7,727 nt of DNA, from assembly GCA_934358405.1 (NCBI GenBank), contig CAKRKL010000091.1, positions 1 through 7,727 of the forward strand, written 5' to 3'. This DNA comes from an uncultured Blautia sp. (lineage in GTDB: Bacteria; Bacillota; Clostridia; Lachnospirales; Lachnospiraceae). Shown here piece by piece: positions 1 through 7,727 of this stretch. The translations under genes and the position numbers were made by a program. How positions within the stretch are numbered: position 1 is the first letter of the stretch; every line of letters begins with the position of its first letter. The notes under the pieces were generated by a model, which saw only the letters and a program-made list of their open reading frames with translations, had not been told where the DNA came from and did no database searches.

Positions 1-65
1 TATATGGACAGATTAAATATGCAGATTGCATAATCCCGTTCGCTATTTCCAAAATTTCATTCCAC

Positions 66-107
66 AAATAAAATCCCTTGACAGCTACACTTCAAACTGT
101 AAAGGGA
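66..107 (-). terminator. Second terminator-like hairpin past the operon end
   Basis: Read on the minus strand, arms at 97-107 and 74-84 form an 11-bp stem (UCCCUU, one mismatch, then ACAG) around a 12-nt loop, and TTTTATTT follows at 66-73. This looks like a Rho-independent terminator with a one-base internal mismatch. It lies about 60 nt past the first terminator. It could be a backup terminator or the 3' end of a short RNA. No gene is seen in 1-229. Confidence 0.5.
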
Positions 108-158
108 CTCGCCCAATATTTATGCCATTTCTACTGCCGCATCTTTGCTAAAATTTTT

Positions 159-205
159 AAAATACAAACAGTCACCAGCTAATTATTCCAATTAACTGAT
201 GACTG
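159..205 (-). terminator. Rho-independent terminator of the ATP-grasp/alpha-E operon
   Basis: Arms at 190-205 and 169-184 form a 16-bp stem on the minus-strand RNA, uninterrupted if two G-U pairs are allowed, around a 5-nt loop (GGAAU). The minus strand continues TTTGTATTTT, a broken U tract. It starts 24 nt after the stop codon of the last gene, the expected place for the end of the operon. Confidence 0.8.
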
Positions 206-229
206 CCCTCTTTCATTTTTGGGTAAATC

Positions 230-1153
230 CTACCGGACCAGTTTTATCACTGCCGTGTTTGCATAAGTCAGCGGCTCATTATGAATAAAAAATACTTTTC
301 CTTCAACAGGTGCATAGAGCGTTTCCAGCAGCTCACTTTCATAGGGATGTATAATATTTGCAAGGGGCTGTCCGATTGTAACGTGTTCCCCGGCTTTAAC
401 CAGAGGTTCAAAAATACCGGATTCTGAAGTTCTCACAGATACCAGATCCGTATCAATCACCACCTTAGACTGTACAGGGGAAGGTCCCTGATACCGGACA
501 ATCCCCTGGGAAGCACAGAAATTCAGTATTGAAAGAACTGCCTGTCCGGCTCCGTTTGGATCAATCTGTTCCGTAGCAGTTGTATAAAGGGAAAATGCCT
601 GTGTATTCCAGACCTGCCAGTTATAATTCAGTGTTGTGGTATCATAAGGCCGCACCTTTCGTACTACTATATAGGGCATGCCAAACTGTGAAGCAATATC
701 AGTTTTGCTGTATCCCTCTTCCATCAGACGGACATGAGGGACAAAATTTCCCGGCATATAAAACGAAGTAAACTGAATACCAAACCGATATTCTGAAATT
801 TCCTGAAAAACTCCATCCGCAATTCTTTGTGTGGTTTCTCCTATATTATATCCGGGAAACATGCGGTTAATATCCGTATTGTCAGTAGGCCAGAACCTTT
901 TTTTGATATTCATGGAATATGGATTCAGGGATGGAATAATTAATATTTTATGATTCTCTTCAATTCTGCCTTCCGCTTCAAGCTGCCGAAACTTTCTTAC
1001 CAGCTTGGAGCAGCAATAAATCTGCTGGACTTCATTGCCGCGGGAGCTGCCCACAATGCACACAGACTTTTCTCCTTGTCCAAATTCATATCCTGTGATT
1101 CGAAAATCATCCCGGTACAGACCATCCATCTGATAAAGTACGCGTTTATGCAT
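230..1153 (-). CDS. Succinylglutamate desuccinylase/aspartoacylase-like protein 2 (probable pseudoenzyme)
   Basis: Full-length member of the AstE/AspA (M14-related) fold, about 307 residues. ATG at 1153 is preferred because it lies 9 nt from a strong AAGGAGG; ATG 1159 is in frame but only 3 nt away. Numbering from 1159, the N-terminal domain has RGNE at 40-43 where the family has the zinc motif HGNE, DINRMFPG at 96-103 (usual substrate-binding DLNRxFPG), and PHVR at 141-144. The second zinc histidine (family DLHT) is replaced by IQFT at 128-131, and the catalytic ExG position appears to be Tyr192. A C-terminal beta-sandwich domain (about 235-309) resembles that of the preceding gene, so the two are tandem paralogues. 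Its ribosome site lies inside the end of the upstream gene. The fold call is firm; lack of zinc hydrolase activity is inferred from the missing residues. A binding or scaffold role is possible. Confidence 0.8.
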   Translation of the reverse strand: MHKRVLYQMDGLYRDDFRITGYEFGQGEKSVCIVGSSRGNEVQQIYCCSKLVRKFRQLEAEGRIEENHKILIIPSLNPYSMNIKKRFWPTDNTDINRMFPGYNIGETTQRIADGVFQEISEYRFGIQFTSFYMPGNFVPHVRLMEEGYSKTDIASQFGMPYIVVRKVRPYDTTTLNYNWQVWNTQAFSLYTTATEQIDPNGAGQAVLSILNFCASQGIVRYQGPSPVQSKVVIDTDLVSVRTSESGIFEPLVKAGEHVTIGQPLANIIHPYESELLETLYAPVEGKVFFIHNEPLTYANTAVIKLVR

Positions 1154-1529
1154 TCTCATACGCCTCCTTTCTAAGAAGACGTCCCATCAAAGATCCTTCG
1201 CCCACTACCGGATAATCACGAATGGTAAATAAAATTCCATCTACAGGTGCAGTTACTTCATCCAGAATTGTGCCTGACAAAGGATCCACAATCAGTCCGA
1301 TCTGCTCTCCCTTTTTCAGTTCTTCCCAATGTTTTACAGAGGGAAGAAAAATTCCGCTTACTTTTGCATTCAGATAGCTTACGTCTTCCGGATTTTGGGA
1401 AATAATAGGCTCACGCACAGCAGAAACTCTCCCCGTCCAGATTCCCATTTTTTTCATCAGATTAAAAATACCGTCCACCAGCTGATCTCCATATACTTTT
1501 GTAATTCTCATTCCCACGCCCATTTCCAC
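1146..1529 (-). CDS. Aspartoacylase-like protein 1, C-terminal remnant
   Basis: Only the last third of an AstE/AspA-type protein of usually about 330 residues. The first recognisable residues are NFLVVEMGVGMRIT, matching the segment around the family's catalytic Glu (ExG). A helix (DGIFNLMKKMGIW) and the complete C-terminal beta-sandwich follow (SGIFLP, HWEELKKGEQIG, TAPVDGILFTIRDYPVVGEGSL). The N-terminal domain with the zinc ligands is absent. The frame is open upstream only to a TGA at 1554-1556. Possible starts are GTG 1529, ATG 1523 and ATG 1511; none has a clear ribosome site, but ATG 1511 overlaps the upstream stop as ATGA and could be used by coupled reinitiation. The fragment cannot be a hydrolase by itself. 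It ends just inside the start region of the next gene. It most likely results from the deletion near 1540; an assembly gap is the alternative. Confidence 0.7.
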   Translation of the reverse strand: MEMGVGMRITKVYGDQLVDGIFNLMKKMGIWTGRVSAVREPIISQNPEDVSYLNAKVSGIFLPSVKHWEELKKGEQIGLIVDPLSGTILDEVTAPVDGILFTIRDYPVVGEGSLMGRLLRKEAYENA

Positions 1530-1942
1530 AACCAGAAAATTTTTATGCTTTTTTCAATATCATCCCTGCAATCACTTAAATCCAGGGAATGAAAATACTG
1601 CAAAAGGCCAATTCCAGGAACACATTTTCCAAAGGGATACCGATACATTCCGATAATTTTTCCATTATTTTCTTCTTCATATCCAACGGATGCTATTTCC
1701 ACCTTACCGCAAACTTCCACCTCAAACAGATCATGAATCTGCCGGATACATCCGTAAATTTTTCGATTATCCCATCCATCCTTCCCATATGACCATTTTG
1801 AATAAGGCTTCATCTGGATTTCAATTTCCTTAAGGCTTTGTCTGCTGGTTTCTTTTGGAATGCATTTAAGTGTATAAAAGCATTGGTTTACAGGGATTGA
1901 ATACTGAATCTGCATCTGATAATCAAACTGTAAATACATCAT
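1508..1942 (-). CDS. Transglutaminase-like protein, N-terminal domain only (truncated)
   Basis: Resembles the bacterial transglutaminase N-terminal region (beta-rich, with MQIQYSIPVNQCFYTLKCIP near the start and GMYRYPFGKCVPG at about two thirds) that normally precedes a papain-like core with Cys-His-Asp. Here the reading stops 144 residues in, before any catalytic residue. The last nine residues (FWLWKWAWE) are tryptophan-rich nonsense, because the same DNA in the next frame encodes the aspartoacylase-like segment. About half of a usual protein of about 290 residues is therefore missing. ATG 1942 is chosen over ATG 1957 because AGGAG at 1949-1953 lies 6 nt before it. The gene begins 23 nt after the alpha-E stop. 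In related clusters an intact transglutaminase-like protein accompanies ATP-grasp and alpha-E. The product could fold as a lone beta domain but cannot be an enzyme. Confidence 0.65.
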   Translation of the reverse strand: MMYLQFDYQMQIQYSIPVNQCFYTLKCIPKETSRQSLKEIEIQMKPYSKWSYGKDGWDNRKIYGCIRQIHDLFEVEVCGKVEIASVGYEEENNGKIIGMYRYPFGKCVPGIGLLQYFHSLDLSDCRDDIEKSIKIFWLWKWAWE

Positions 1943-1965
1943 TGCGCACTCCTGCATCTGCTCTT

Positions 1966-2628
1966 TTACAAAATGGCTTCTACATTTGATACGATTTCAT
2001 AATAATTCAGCTGTTCCTGCTCAGCCAGTTCCTTTACCTTTTCCAGCTTTTCCTTTTGATAAGGAATTCCGCTTTTGATTACCCTGGGGATCATTCTATG
2101 TACTTCACGCCTGATTTCTTCTTTTTTTGCACCAAGCCGGGCGTACAAATCAATCCGTTCAATCCGCTTTCCGGATTTGATGATATTCCGGATTTCTTCG
2201 CTGTCGATCCGGTCATCTATGCTGCCCCAAAATGCCAGAATTTCATCCAGAACATGCCGCATTTCAAATAAGGGTGAAGGACTTTTAGCTGCACGGTTCA
2301 TTTCATAAATAGCCAGCTGAATATAGGATAACGCCTCTGTGCTGATGCTTTCCCGAAGTACGATTGCATTGTCATAGGCTCTGTTCAGATTGCTGATGAT
2401 AGAATCCGGGTTGGTTTCATCAAAGGGATATCGTTTCAGAAAATCCTCCCTCGACTGATAAATATCAGGAATGTCCACGGAACTGCAAAAGGTAATGTAG
2501 CATTCCTGTTCCTTGTCAATCATCCTGTCATAGCTTTTAAAAAACATACGGATTGTGGAATACACCCATTCTGTGTATCTTCCAAGCCAGTACAGCCTGG
2601 ATGCCTGTTCTACCGAGATAATACCCAT
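1966..2628 (-). CDS. Alpha-E domain-containing protein
   Basis: A 220-residue, mainly helical protein of the alpha-E (DUF403) family. Seen in order are the N-terminal signature RLYWLGRYTE at 11-20, NLNRAYDNAIVLRESIS near the middle, and ILAFWGSIDDRID followed by GKRIERIDLYARL in the C-terminal half. The length suits the short Firmicutes form and it looks complete. Alpha-E proteins are genomic partners of circularly permuted ATP-grasp proteins and of transglutaminases; a role in ligation or binding of a peptide has been predicted, not shown. The start ATG 2628 overlaps the end of the ATP-grasp gene by 19 nt, and its GGGAGGAGG ribosome site doubles as the glycine codons of the ATP-grasp C-terminus, which implies translational coupling. 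One oddity is Trp21 where the family usually has Arg in GRYxER, a change reachable by one C-to-T transition (CGG to TGG). Confidence 0.85.
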   Translation of the reverse strand: MGIISVEQASRLYWLGRYTEWVYSTIRMFFKSYDRMIDKEQECYITFCSSVDIPDIYQSREDFLKRYPFDETNPDSIISNLNRAYDNAIVLRESISTEALSYIQLAIYEMNRAAKSPSPLFEMRHVLDEILAFWGSIDDRIDSEEIRNIIKSGKRIERIDLYARLGAKKEEIRREVHRMIPRVIKSGIPYQKEKLEKVKELAEQEQLNYYEIVSNVEAIL

Positions 2629-3047
2629 GTGTCTTTAAAACCTCCTCCCTGAGAAGAATTTACAATAAAGGAATCCGGATTTCTGGAAAATCTGGTAAGT
2701 CCGCTTTTCCAGACAATCGGTTCTTCTGCCATCAGTACAAATGCTCTCAAATCTGCTTTTCTGGGAACAATTTTTCCCTCATCCACAATATCTAAATCCT
2801 GAAAATCGATCACTTCCTGTGCAATAAATCTTCTGGGTTCCTTTTTCAGCAGAGAAATAAAGTCTTCCTTCTGCTGTTTTGTCATGGAATTTCCAAAAAC
2901 TACGCCATAGCCGCCTGCTTCTGCAACATCCTTAAGCACCAGATCATCAAAATGTTCCAACACATATTTCATATCCTGCTCATAAAACGGCAGATAGGTA
3001 GGGGCGTTCTGCAAAACAGGCTCTTCACCAAGATAATACTGAATCAT
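2610..3047 (-). CDS. Circularly permuted ATP-grasp protein, C-terminal part (split gene)
   Basis: C-terminal part of a CP_ATPgrasp (DUF404/DUF407) ligase-like protein, 145 residues. It begins at the family motif MIQYYLGEEP, continues with QNAPTYLP, VLEHFDDLVLKDVAEAGGYG (ATP-grasp nucleotide-binding strand and glycine loop) and RKADLRAFVLM, and ends in the hallmark NSSQGGGFKDTWVL. Upstream of the ATG the same frame reads SYFVPK, the expected native residues, so the true gene once continued further. The ATG overlaps the stop of the N-terminal part as ATGA, with no clear ribosome site, so expression would need reinitiation. Whether two separate chains could reassemble is doubtful, because the connecting stretch is missing and not merely interrupted. 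The alpha-E gene overlaps its 3' end. Confidence 0.75.
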   Translation of the reverse strand: MIQYYLGEEPVLQNAPTYLPFYEQDMKYVLEHFDDLVLKDVAEAGGYGVVFGNSMTKQQKEDFISLLKKEPRRFIAQEVIDFQDLDIVDEGKIVPRKADLRAFVLMAEEPIVWKSGLTRFSRNPDSFIVNSSQGGGFKDTWVLSR

Positions 3048-3826
3048 CTTTGGGACAAAATAAGAGATTCCAGATTAAAATTCATTGGATCCAGATATTC
3101 ATCGGAAATTCTCCGATATACAGCTCCAACCTGCTCCTTTTTTCCAGACGCTGTCAGGTAATACAGCTTGTCATCCTCTACCATAAGCTCAGACCCGTTT
3201 ACCAGATGTGCTCCTGTTTTTTCAGCCAGGTAAGAATGTTCAAAATAAGCTGCATTGTAACGTCCCGGAGTGAGGATGACATTATGTCCGCCGGTGTTTA
3301 CGTAATTCATTGTAGTACGAAGCAAATCCGCATAATTACGATTGTCTTCCAGCTTTGTCTTTTGGAAGGTAACTGGGGAACAGCGCCTGCACAGCTCTCT
3401 TGCGATCATGGGATAGGACGCTCCGGATGGCACTCTTAAGTTATCTTCCAGAATATACCACTCATTATTTTTTCCTTTCACCAGATCAATACCGGAAATA
3501 TGGGAATAAATATCTTTCGATGGTGTTACGCCTTCGCATTCTGCCAGATAACCGCTTGAAATAAAAATAAATTCCTCTGGAATCACTTTGTCTTTTACAA
3601 TCTGTTTTTTACTGTAAATATCCTTCAGAAACAGATTCAAAGCCTTTACCCTTTGCTTTAATCCCCTTTCCAGCTTCTCAAATTCTTCAAACTCAATCAC
3701 GCGGGGAATTGCATCAAACGGAAACAACTGTTCCTTGAACACATTGTTTTTGTAGATGCCAAACTTTACACCATACCTGGCCAAAAGTTCATTCACATGA
3801 TCTGTATGTTGAACCAGTTCCCTCAT
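3044..3826 (-). CDS. Circularly permuted ATP-grasp protein, N-terminal part (split gene)
   Basis: First gene of the operon, 260 residues, the N-terminal part of a family that usually has about 450-480. The start at ATG 3826 is supported by AGGAGG 8 nt upstream. Visible family motifs are RYGVKFGIY (18-26), GIDLVKGKNNEWYILEDN followed by LRVPSGASYPM, GRYNAAYFEHSYLA, and VYRRISDEYLDPMNF near the end. In intact relatives the last motif leads into a stretch like GVPG...NAxGxGVADDK...Y before PKMIxYYLG. Here the frame runs ESLILSQR and stops, and the PKMIQYYLG motif follows at once in another frame. The product would lack the C-terminal nucleotide-binding half. ATP-grasp proteins make amide bonds through an acyl-phosphate; this permuted group is predicted to act as a peptide ligase, with unknown substrate. 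Confidence 0.8.
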   Translation of the reverse strand: MRELVQHTDHVNELLARYGVKFGIYKNNVFKEQLFPFDAIPRVIEFEEFEKLERGLKQRVKALNLFLKDIYSKKQIVKDKVIPEEFIFISSGYLAECEGVTPSKDIYSHISGIDLVKGKNNEWYILEDNLRVPSGASYPMIARELCRRCSPVTFQKTKLEDNRNYADLLRTTMNYVNTGGHNVILTPGRYNAAYFEHSYLAEKTGAHLVNGSELMVEDDKLYYLTASGKKEQVGAVYRRISDEYLDPMNFNLESLILSQR

Positions 3827-3834
3827 AGCCGCAT

Positions 3835-3866
3835 CCTCCTCTCGTATAAAAAGTCACGAAAAAAGG
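3835..3866 (-). promoter_or_regulatory. Hairpin that can mask the ATP-grasp ribosome site
   Basis: On the minus-strand RNA, CCUUUUUUCGU (3866-3856) can pair over all 11 positions, counting three G-U pairs, with ACGAGAGGAGG (3845-3835), which contains the AGGAGG Shine-Dalgarno. The loop is 10 nt. The first arm is also the 3' arm plus U tract of the terminator-like hairpin, so the two structures exclude each other in part. The pairing is read directly; regulation is inference. Confidence 0.4.
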
Positions 3867-3892
3867 CGCTTTGCATAATTGCAAAACGCCTT
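3857..3892 (-). terminator. Terminator-like hairpin in the ATP-grasp operon leader
   Basis: Arms 3881-3892 and 3863-3874 give a 12-bp stem on minus RNA (AAGGCGUUUUGC with GCAAAGCGCCUU, one U-G pair) with a 6-nt loop, followed by a T run. It lies 71 nt past the stop of the synthetase gene and so may end that transcript. It also lies downstream of the operon promoter, so operon transcripts must read through it, which makes it an attenuator candidate. Confidence 0.75.
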
Positions 3893-3914
3893 CGTTTCTA
3901 ACTTTAATAGTTGT

Positions 3915-3943
3915 ATTTTAGCACGGTGAAGTTGTGATGTCAA
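3915..3943 (-). promoter_or_regulatory. Sigma-A-type promoter of the ATP-grasp operon
   Basis: On the minus strand, a perfect -35 TTGACA (3938-3943) and a -10 TAAAAT (3915-3920, one mismatch) are separated by exactly 17 nt. The predicted start of transcription is near 3908, giving a leader of about 80 nt that begins about 16 nt before the terminator-like hairpin. The promoter lies between the synthetase stop codon and that hairpin. Confidence 0.8.
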
Positions 3944-3960
3944 GAATAGAAGAAATCAGT

Positions 3961-4950
3961 TTAATCAATCACATCATTCTGAAACCTTGACAAATGCTCA
4001 TAAGGCAAAATCAGCCTGCCGCGGAACAGTCCGCAGCCGTCGTTGATGAGACTGTTGTTGACGGCTGAGAACATATTCACATCCAGATCGGCAAGCTCCA
4101 GCTGAAGAAGGCGCATGCCTCGTTCGTAGGCTTCATCGAAATAGACGCATTCTCCTTCTGGGATCACGTCCCTTCGGGCACGTTCATCCTGCTGGCGTTT
4201 CTCGTAGCCTAAATGGTTCGCAGGACCAATTTCCGCAATGTCGTCCATTTTCTGGGTGCGCAGCTGCACTTCCATATAGGATCTTGAGCTATTATCATAA
4301 AAAGTAATATGTAAGGACTGATAACCATATTCACTGGTACCACAAATATAATCTCTGTAGTATGGCTTCACCTCTTCATCCAGCAAAGGTGATGTACTCA
4401 GCTTCACTCCCTGGGCAGACTCCGCAGTAAACCCTCTCTCTTCCAGGAATCCCGGAAGCACGTTTGCAATCTTATAAAGATAGCGGATAGAAGCCTGCTC
4501 CTGGTCTTCTCCTGGTTTCAGATGGCATCTCGGCAGACAGACTACAATCCTGTATGCAATAAAGTCACGGAAGCAGCTCAGCTTGTTTTTCAGTTGGGAT
4601 ACAGGCGGATAGACGCCATTTTCCCGATAATAATCATAAATATATTCCACCACATACCCGTTAAATTTCTCCTCTGCCCGGATCAGGGATTTAATTCTTC
4701 CCTTAAAAGTAAACGCCAGAAACGGATATTCATGTGCCATATATTTATAAAATTCACGTATCTTCTGAGACTGGGCAGTCAGGAAATCATTATGCTCCAG
4801 AAGTTCTGTAATCTGAAGCAGAAAGTTACTGTGTACCAGATCAATTTCATTATGGTTCTCCTTGGCTTCCCTGCGCAGATCCTCCGTATATTTCTGCAGA
4901 ATCTTTAGAACCGTGTCACCTGAATATAAATAATCGTTTAATGTAATCAT
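3961..4950 (-). CDS. RelA/SpoT-type (p)ppGpp synthetase-domain protein
   Basis: A 329-residue protein with one nucleotidyltransferase domain of the RelA/SpoT family, which transfers pyrophosphate from ATP to GDP or GTP to make the alarmone (p)ppGpp in the cytoplasm. Motifs from the ATG at 4950 are GRIKS (84-88), RDFIAYRIV (128-136), GYQSLH (209-214), EVQLRT (227-232, with the catalytic-type Glu227), and a conserved His at 246 in GPANHLGYE. A helical region precedes the domain. There is no HD hydrolase domain and no TGS or ACT region, so it is a small-synthetase type, somewhat longer than the usual 200-260 residues, with a roughly 60-residue insertion around 140-200. GTG 4959 and ATG 4956 are in frame, but ATG 4950 is preferred because GAGGTGAT at 4955-4962 acts as its ribosome site. 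It has its own promoter and no gene partner. The exact alarmone made cannot be told from sequence. Confidence 0.85.
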   Translation of the reverse strand: MITLNDYLYSGDTVLKILQKYTEDLRREAKENHNEIDLVHSNFLLQITELLEHNDFLTAQSQKIREFYKYMAHEYPFLAFTFKGRIKSLIRAEEKFNGYVVEYIYDYYRENGVYPPVSQLKNKLSCFRDFIAYRIVVCLPRCHLKPGEDQEQASIRYLYKIANVLPGFLEERGFTAESAQGVKLSTSPLLDEEVKPYYRDYICGTSEYGYQSLHITFYDNSSRSYMEVQLRTQKMDDIAEIGPANHLGYEKRQQDERARRDVIPEGECVYFDEAYERGMRLLQLELADLDVNMFSAVNNSLINDGCGLFRGRLILPYEHLSRFQNDVID

Positions 4951-4962
4951 GGTCATCACCTC

Positions 4963-4974
4963 GCTCCGAAGAGC
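4963..4974 (-). promoter_or_regulatory. UUCG tetraloop hairpin abutting the synthetase ribosome site
   Basis: Minus RNA reads GCUC-UUCG-GAGC, a 4-bp stem closed by the very stable C(UUCG)G tetraloop, directly 5' of the GAGGTGAT ribosome site (4955-4962). It may hold the site open or stabilise the 5' end. It is short, so chance occurrence is possible. Confidence 0.4.
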
Positions 4975-5031
4975 ATGCTTTCTCGTAAATTGTAATCACA
5001 TAAATCAATTTCATTTTCATACTTTACACAT

Positions 5032-5059
5032 ATTCTAGCAAACTTTCACAATTTAGCAA
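5032..5059 (-). promoter_or_regulatory. Extended -10 promoter of the synthetase gene
   Basis: Minus strand shows TTGCTA (5054-5059, 4 of 6 matches) then 16 nt then TAGAAT (5032-5037, 5 of 6), with TGC just before the -10 forming an extended -10 element. The predicted start near 5025 leaves a leader of about 75 nt. An inverted repeat overlaps the -35. Confidence 0.65.
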
Positions 5060-5068
5060 GAGAAAGTT
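5041..5068. repeat. Inverted repeat AACTTTC-N14-GAAAGTT over the synthetase promoter
   Basis: Perfect 7-nt arms at 5041-5047 and 5062-5068 are centred on the -35 region. The centre-to-centre distance of 21 nt is two helical turns, as expected for a dimeric DNA-binding protein. It is an operator candidate only; no regulator is encoded in the window. Confidence 0.35.
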
Positions 5069-5120
5069 TTCCGGTGACTGTTATTCCACAAATCTTCAAA
5101 AATAAAGATTCCACCTGGTA

Positions 5121-5152
5121 AAAAAAGCCCCGGCAAATGCCGGGGCTTTTTT
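5121..5152 (-). terminator. Strong symmetric terminator after the beta-galactosidase
   Basis: A6, GCCCCGGC, AAAT, GCCGGGGC, T6: a perfect 8-bp GC stem (14 bp counting the A/T flanks) with a 4-nt loop. It begins 10 nt after the beta-galactosidase stop codon. The symmetry means it can work in both directions, though no plus-strand gene approaches it here. Confidence 0.93.
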
Positions 5153-5162
5153 ATTGTTGTTA

Positions 5163-7727
<2,565 letters not shown>

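Noticed and set aside
18..32. Short palindrome TATGCA-gat-TGCATA
   Set aside because: Six-base arms in AT-rich DNA with no promoter or gene beside it; chance is likely.
78..106. TTGACA on the plus strand as a promoter -35
   Set aside because: At 16-17 nt spacing the -10 candidates (TAAAGG, AAAGGG) are poor, and the TTGACA is explained as part of the hairpin arm at 74-84.
1955..1957. Upstream ATG as start of the transglutaminase-like gene
   Set aside because: The AGGAG at 1949-1953 lies after this ATG and 6 nt before ATG 1942, which also starts at the conserved region.
3050..3439. Plus-strand open frame of 129 codons inside the ATP-grasp gene
   Set aside because: Antisense to a strand with clear family motifs; no ribosome site and a composition typical of a shadow frame. 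The same applies to the other plus-strand frames.
5091..5110. AATCTT...AAGATT inverted repeat between synthetase promoter and terminator
   Set aside because: Six AT-rich base pairs only, with no T run or promoter association.

Overview
The window comes from a low-to-mid GC Gram-positive anaerobe, most likely a Lachnospiraceae (Clostridia) gut commensal. The reasons are strong AGGAGG-type ribosome sites, sigma-A-like promoters, and the particular gene set: circularly permuted ATP-grasp, short alpha-E, transglutaminase and two aspartoacylase-like proteins. The family assignment was made by eye from remembered protein patterns, not by a search. Every gene lies on the minus strand, so transcription runs from right to left.

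Right part (about 5160-7727): the 3' two thirds of a large GH2 beta-galactosidase whose 5' end is outside the window. It has both catalytic glutamates, a LamG-like domain inserted in the catalytic barrel, and a beta-galactosidase small-chain domain. A perfect GC-rich hairpin terminator follows it.

Middle (3961-4950): a single-domain RelA/SpoT-type (p)ppGpp synthetase-like gene with its own promoter. An inverted repeat overlaps that promoter, and a UUCG hairpin abuts its ribosome site.

Left part (230-3826): a tight operon that starts from a near-consensus promoter (TTGACA-17-TAAAAT). Its leader carries a terminator-like hairpin that competes with a second hairpin covering the Shine-Dalgarno site. 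Gene order is ATP-grasp (in two pieces), alpha-E, transglutaminase N-terminal domain (truncated), aspartoacylase-like protein 1 (C-terminal piece only) and aspartoacylase-like protein 2 (full length). The operon ends at a 16-bp hairpin terminator, with a second terminator-like hairpin beyond it. ATP-grasp/alpha-E/transglutaminase clusters have been predicted from comparative genomics to make or modify a peptide; no biochemical role can be read from this window.

The most notable observation is that this operon carries two deletion scars. One removes roughly 30-35 codons from the ATP-grasp gene. The other removes the catalytic core of the transglutaminase together with the catalytic N-terminal part of the first aspartoacylase-like gene. 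Both scars shift the frame the same way and both place stop and restart at an ATGA overlap. The intact aspartoacylase-like protein lacks the usual zinc and catalytic residues. Either the operon is decaying or being remodelled in this strain, or the assembly lost sequence at two places; read mapping would decide.
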